64,000 nucleotides of DNA. It comes from Flabesymbios commensalis. Lineage: Eukaryota; Annelida; Polychaeta; Terebellida; Flabelligeridae. The translations under genes and the position numbers were made by a program. The notes beneath the pieces were generated by a model. That model was not told the origin of the DNA, made no database searches, and worked only from the letters and a program-made list of their open reading frames with translations. Location: NCBI GenBank assembly GCA_964017125.1, contig OZ024915.1, positions 20,111,970-20,175,969 on the forward strand. The letters are read 5' to 3'. Of the stretch, positions 62,974 to 64,000 are shown in pieces. The number at the start of each line of letters is the position of its first letter. The first letter of the stretch is position 1.

Positions 62974-63056
62974 CCCAGATAACACGATACATTGGACCAA
63001 TGTTGATGTAATGCTGGGCCACCGTCTGTGACGCTGGGCCAACGTTATTCCAACCT
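62974..63056. mobile_element. FB foldback element, right arm lost
   Basis: CCCAGATAACACGATACATT, GACCAATGTTGATGTAATGC, centre CCACCGTCTGTGACGCTGG, then decays. Confidence 0.7.
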
Positions 63057-63289
63057 AATCCCTTTAAACCTTAATCACGAATATAATGGTGAGTTTTATC
63101 TCAGCATTTTTTTTAAAAGAAATTGTTTGACCTAACGACCTGGAACGTTATATTTGACATCTTCATAAGGACTATTCCTCAGAAATGTCAACAGTTTCCC
63201 ACACACCACCCTTTCCGCAAATTAGAACACAAACATTACTGCAATAAACCTAATAGGCTCCTGGCCTTCCGCCGGGCCTAATTATATAT

Positions 63290-63775
63290 TAATGGTCTAG
63301 CTATCTGGCACGGTTTAACGGAAATTTTAAAATAAATAAAGCAATTTTAGCCGATAGATGTAGGTTAAAACGTAGGTGAAAGGTCATAATCAAAAAAAGG
63401 CACATCTACATCCCCTAAGCATGTAAGTGATGTGTGTGTGTGCAATATGAAGGTAATCCTCACATGGGTTTCCGAGATATGTTCTGGAAACGAGATTGTT
63501 AGTGTCTAAAGGTATTTTGGCCCAGAGATGCAGGTCAAAAAGTAGGTCAAAGATCTCCCCCATCCCCCCCCCCCCAAGGGCCCATCTACACCTCCTACCC
63601 CTAAAAGATTTGTGCATACAATATGAAATAATCCCTTCATGGGTTTGCAAGATTTGCTTCAGAAACCATAATGCGGAGAGGCGGCCGGCCAGACGGACGG
63701 ATGACCGGGGTGACGCCACAACCCCTCGAATCGCCCCAAATTTCGTTGAGTGGGGAGTAAAAAAAGGCAAGTGTA
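63290..63775 (+). repeat. Dispersed repeat (GGCCGATGGTCGGCCATT family), near-complete copy
   Basis: TGGTCTAGCTATCTGGCACG, AATTTTAGCCGATAGATGTA, CATCTACATCCCCTAAG, a doubled ATGGGTTTCCGAGATATG / ATGGGTTTGCAAGATTTG unit, GGCGGCCGGCCAGACGGACG, TCGTTGAGTGGGGAGTAAAA. Confidence 0.7.
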
Positions 63776-64000
63776 GATACACGACATCTTAAGGATTAAA
63801 ACACGCTTCAGTATCGTATTACTACAACACTGTACAATGAATAGCGACCTACCTAGTTTTACAAAATTTTATAGCGACTTGTGTACTTAAACAGTACCAC
63901 AAGTGAAGCGTGTATACGTTTACAATATTGATGTCTACTCAAACCAAGAACGCAAAGCAACGAAGTAATTGAACATAAATATCAAATATTGCATCCAGAT
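63776..64000. other. Right edge, nothing seen
   Basis: AT-rich sequence with no recognised feature. Confidence 0.5.

Overview
The window looks like nuclear DNA of an invertebrate animal, probably marine, but I cannot name the lineage. The reasons are spliced coding exons with GT-AG introns, a CR1-type LINE, tRNA-derived SINEs, a piggyBac remnant and a very dense load of short foldback DNA transposons. I see no operons, CRISPR array, isolated tRNA or rRNA gene, LTR element or Polinton. Almost all long open frames are chance frames or translations of repeats.

One host gene is well supported. On the minus strand, seven coding exons between 20708 and 2038 join in consistent phase. They encode the first 280 residues of a Rho GTPase-activating protein of the ARHGAP18/28/40 family (fly homologue conundrum). 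Three family blocks are visible: the PDEGE...WL..AGFSSL block, the LTKAQAAAVRKRVDTL block, and the LALIELTSIFD block that precedes the RhoGAP domain. The RhoGAP exons must lie beyond the left edge. The exon with the start codon has a spliced 5' leader with two short upstream ORFs. Earlier leader exons are uncertain.

Layout: 1-1525 is a 23-bp minisatellite. 1.5-20.9 kb is the gene, with introns full of foldback elements. 21-25 kb holds foldback elements and two SINEs. 25.4-31.6 kb is a 6.2-kb composite element with TA-flanked inverted ends; inside it sit a 931-bp TA element and a 2.07-kb piggyBac element, and the latter carries a further repeat. 31.6-36.5 kb holds more foldback elements, two minisatellites and a LINE tail. 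36.5-40.2 kb is a nearly full but broken CR1-like LINE. 40-64 kb is mostly non-coding, with foldback elements, a third complete SINE plus a partial one, an 88-bp perfect palindrome, a tetranucleotide microsatellite, tandem duplications and several dispersed repeats.

The main theme is mobile-element architecture. At least five families of short foldback elements share the ends TTAA-CCCTT...AAGGG-TTAA but carry different central hairpins. I label them TTAA-A to TTAA-E. Nested insertions at TTAA, two with a matching unoccupied site elsewhere in the window, tie them to piggyBac-type transposition. A separate foldback family with CCCAGCAAAC ends (labelled FB here) appears about 30 times. Three copies lie 3 to 21 nt downstream of splice donors of the ARHGAP gene. 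All family labels are mine, not database names.
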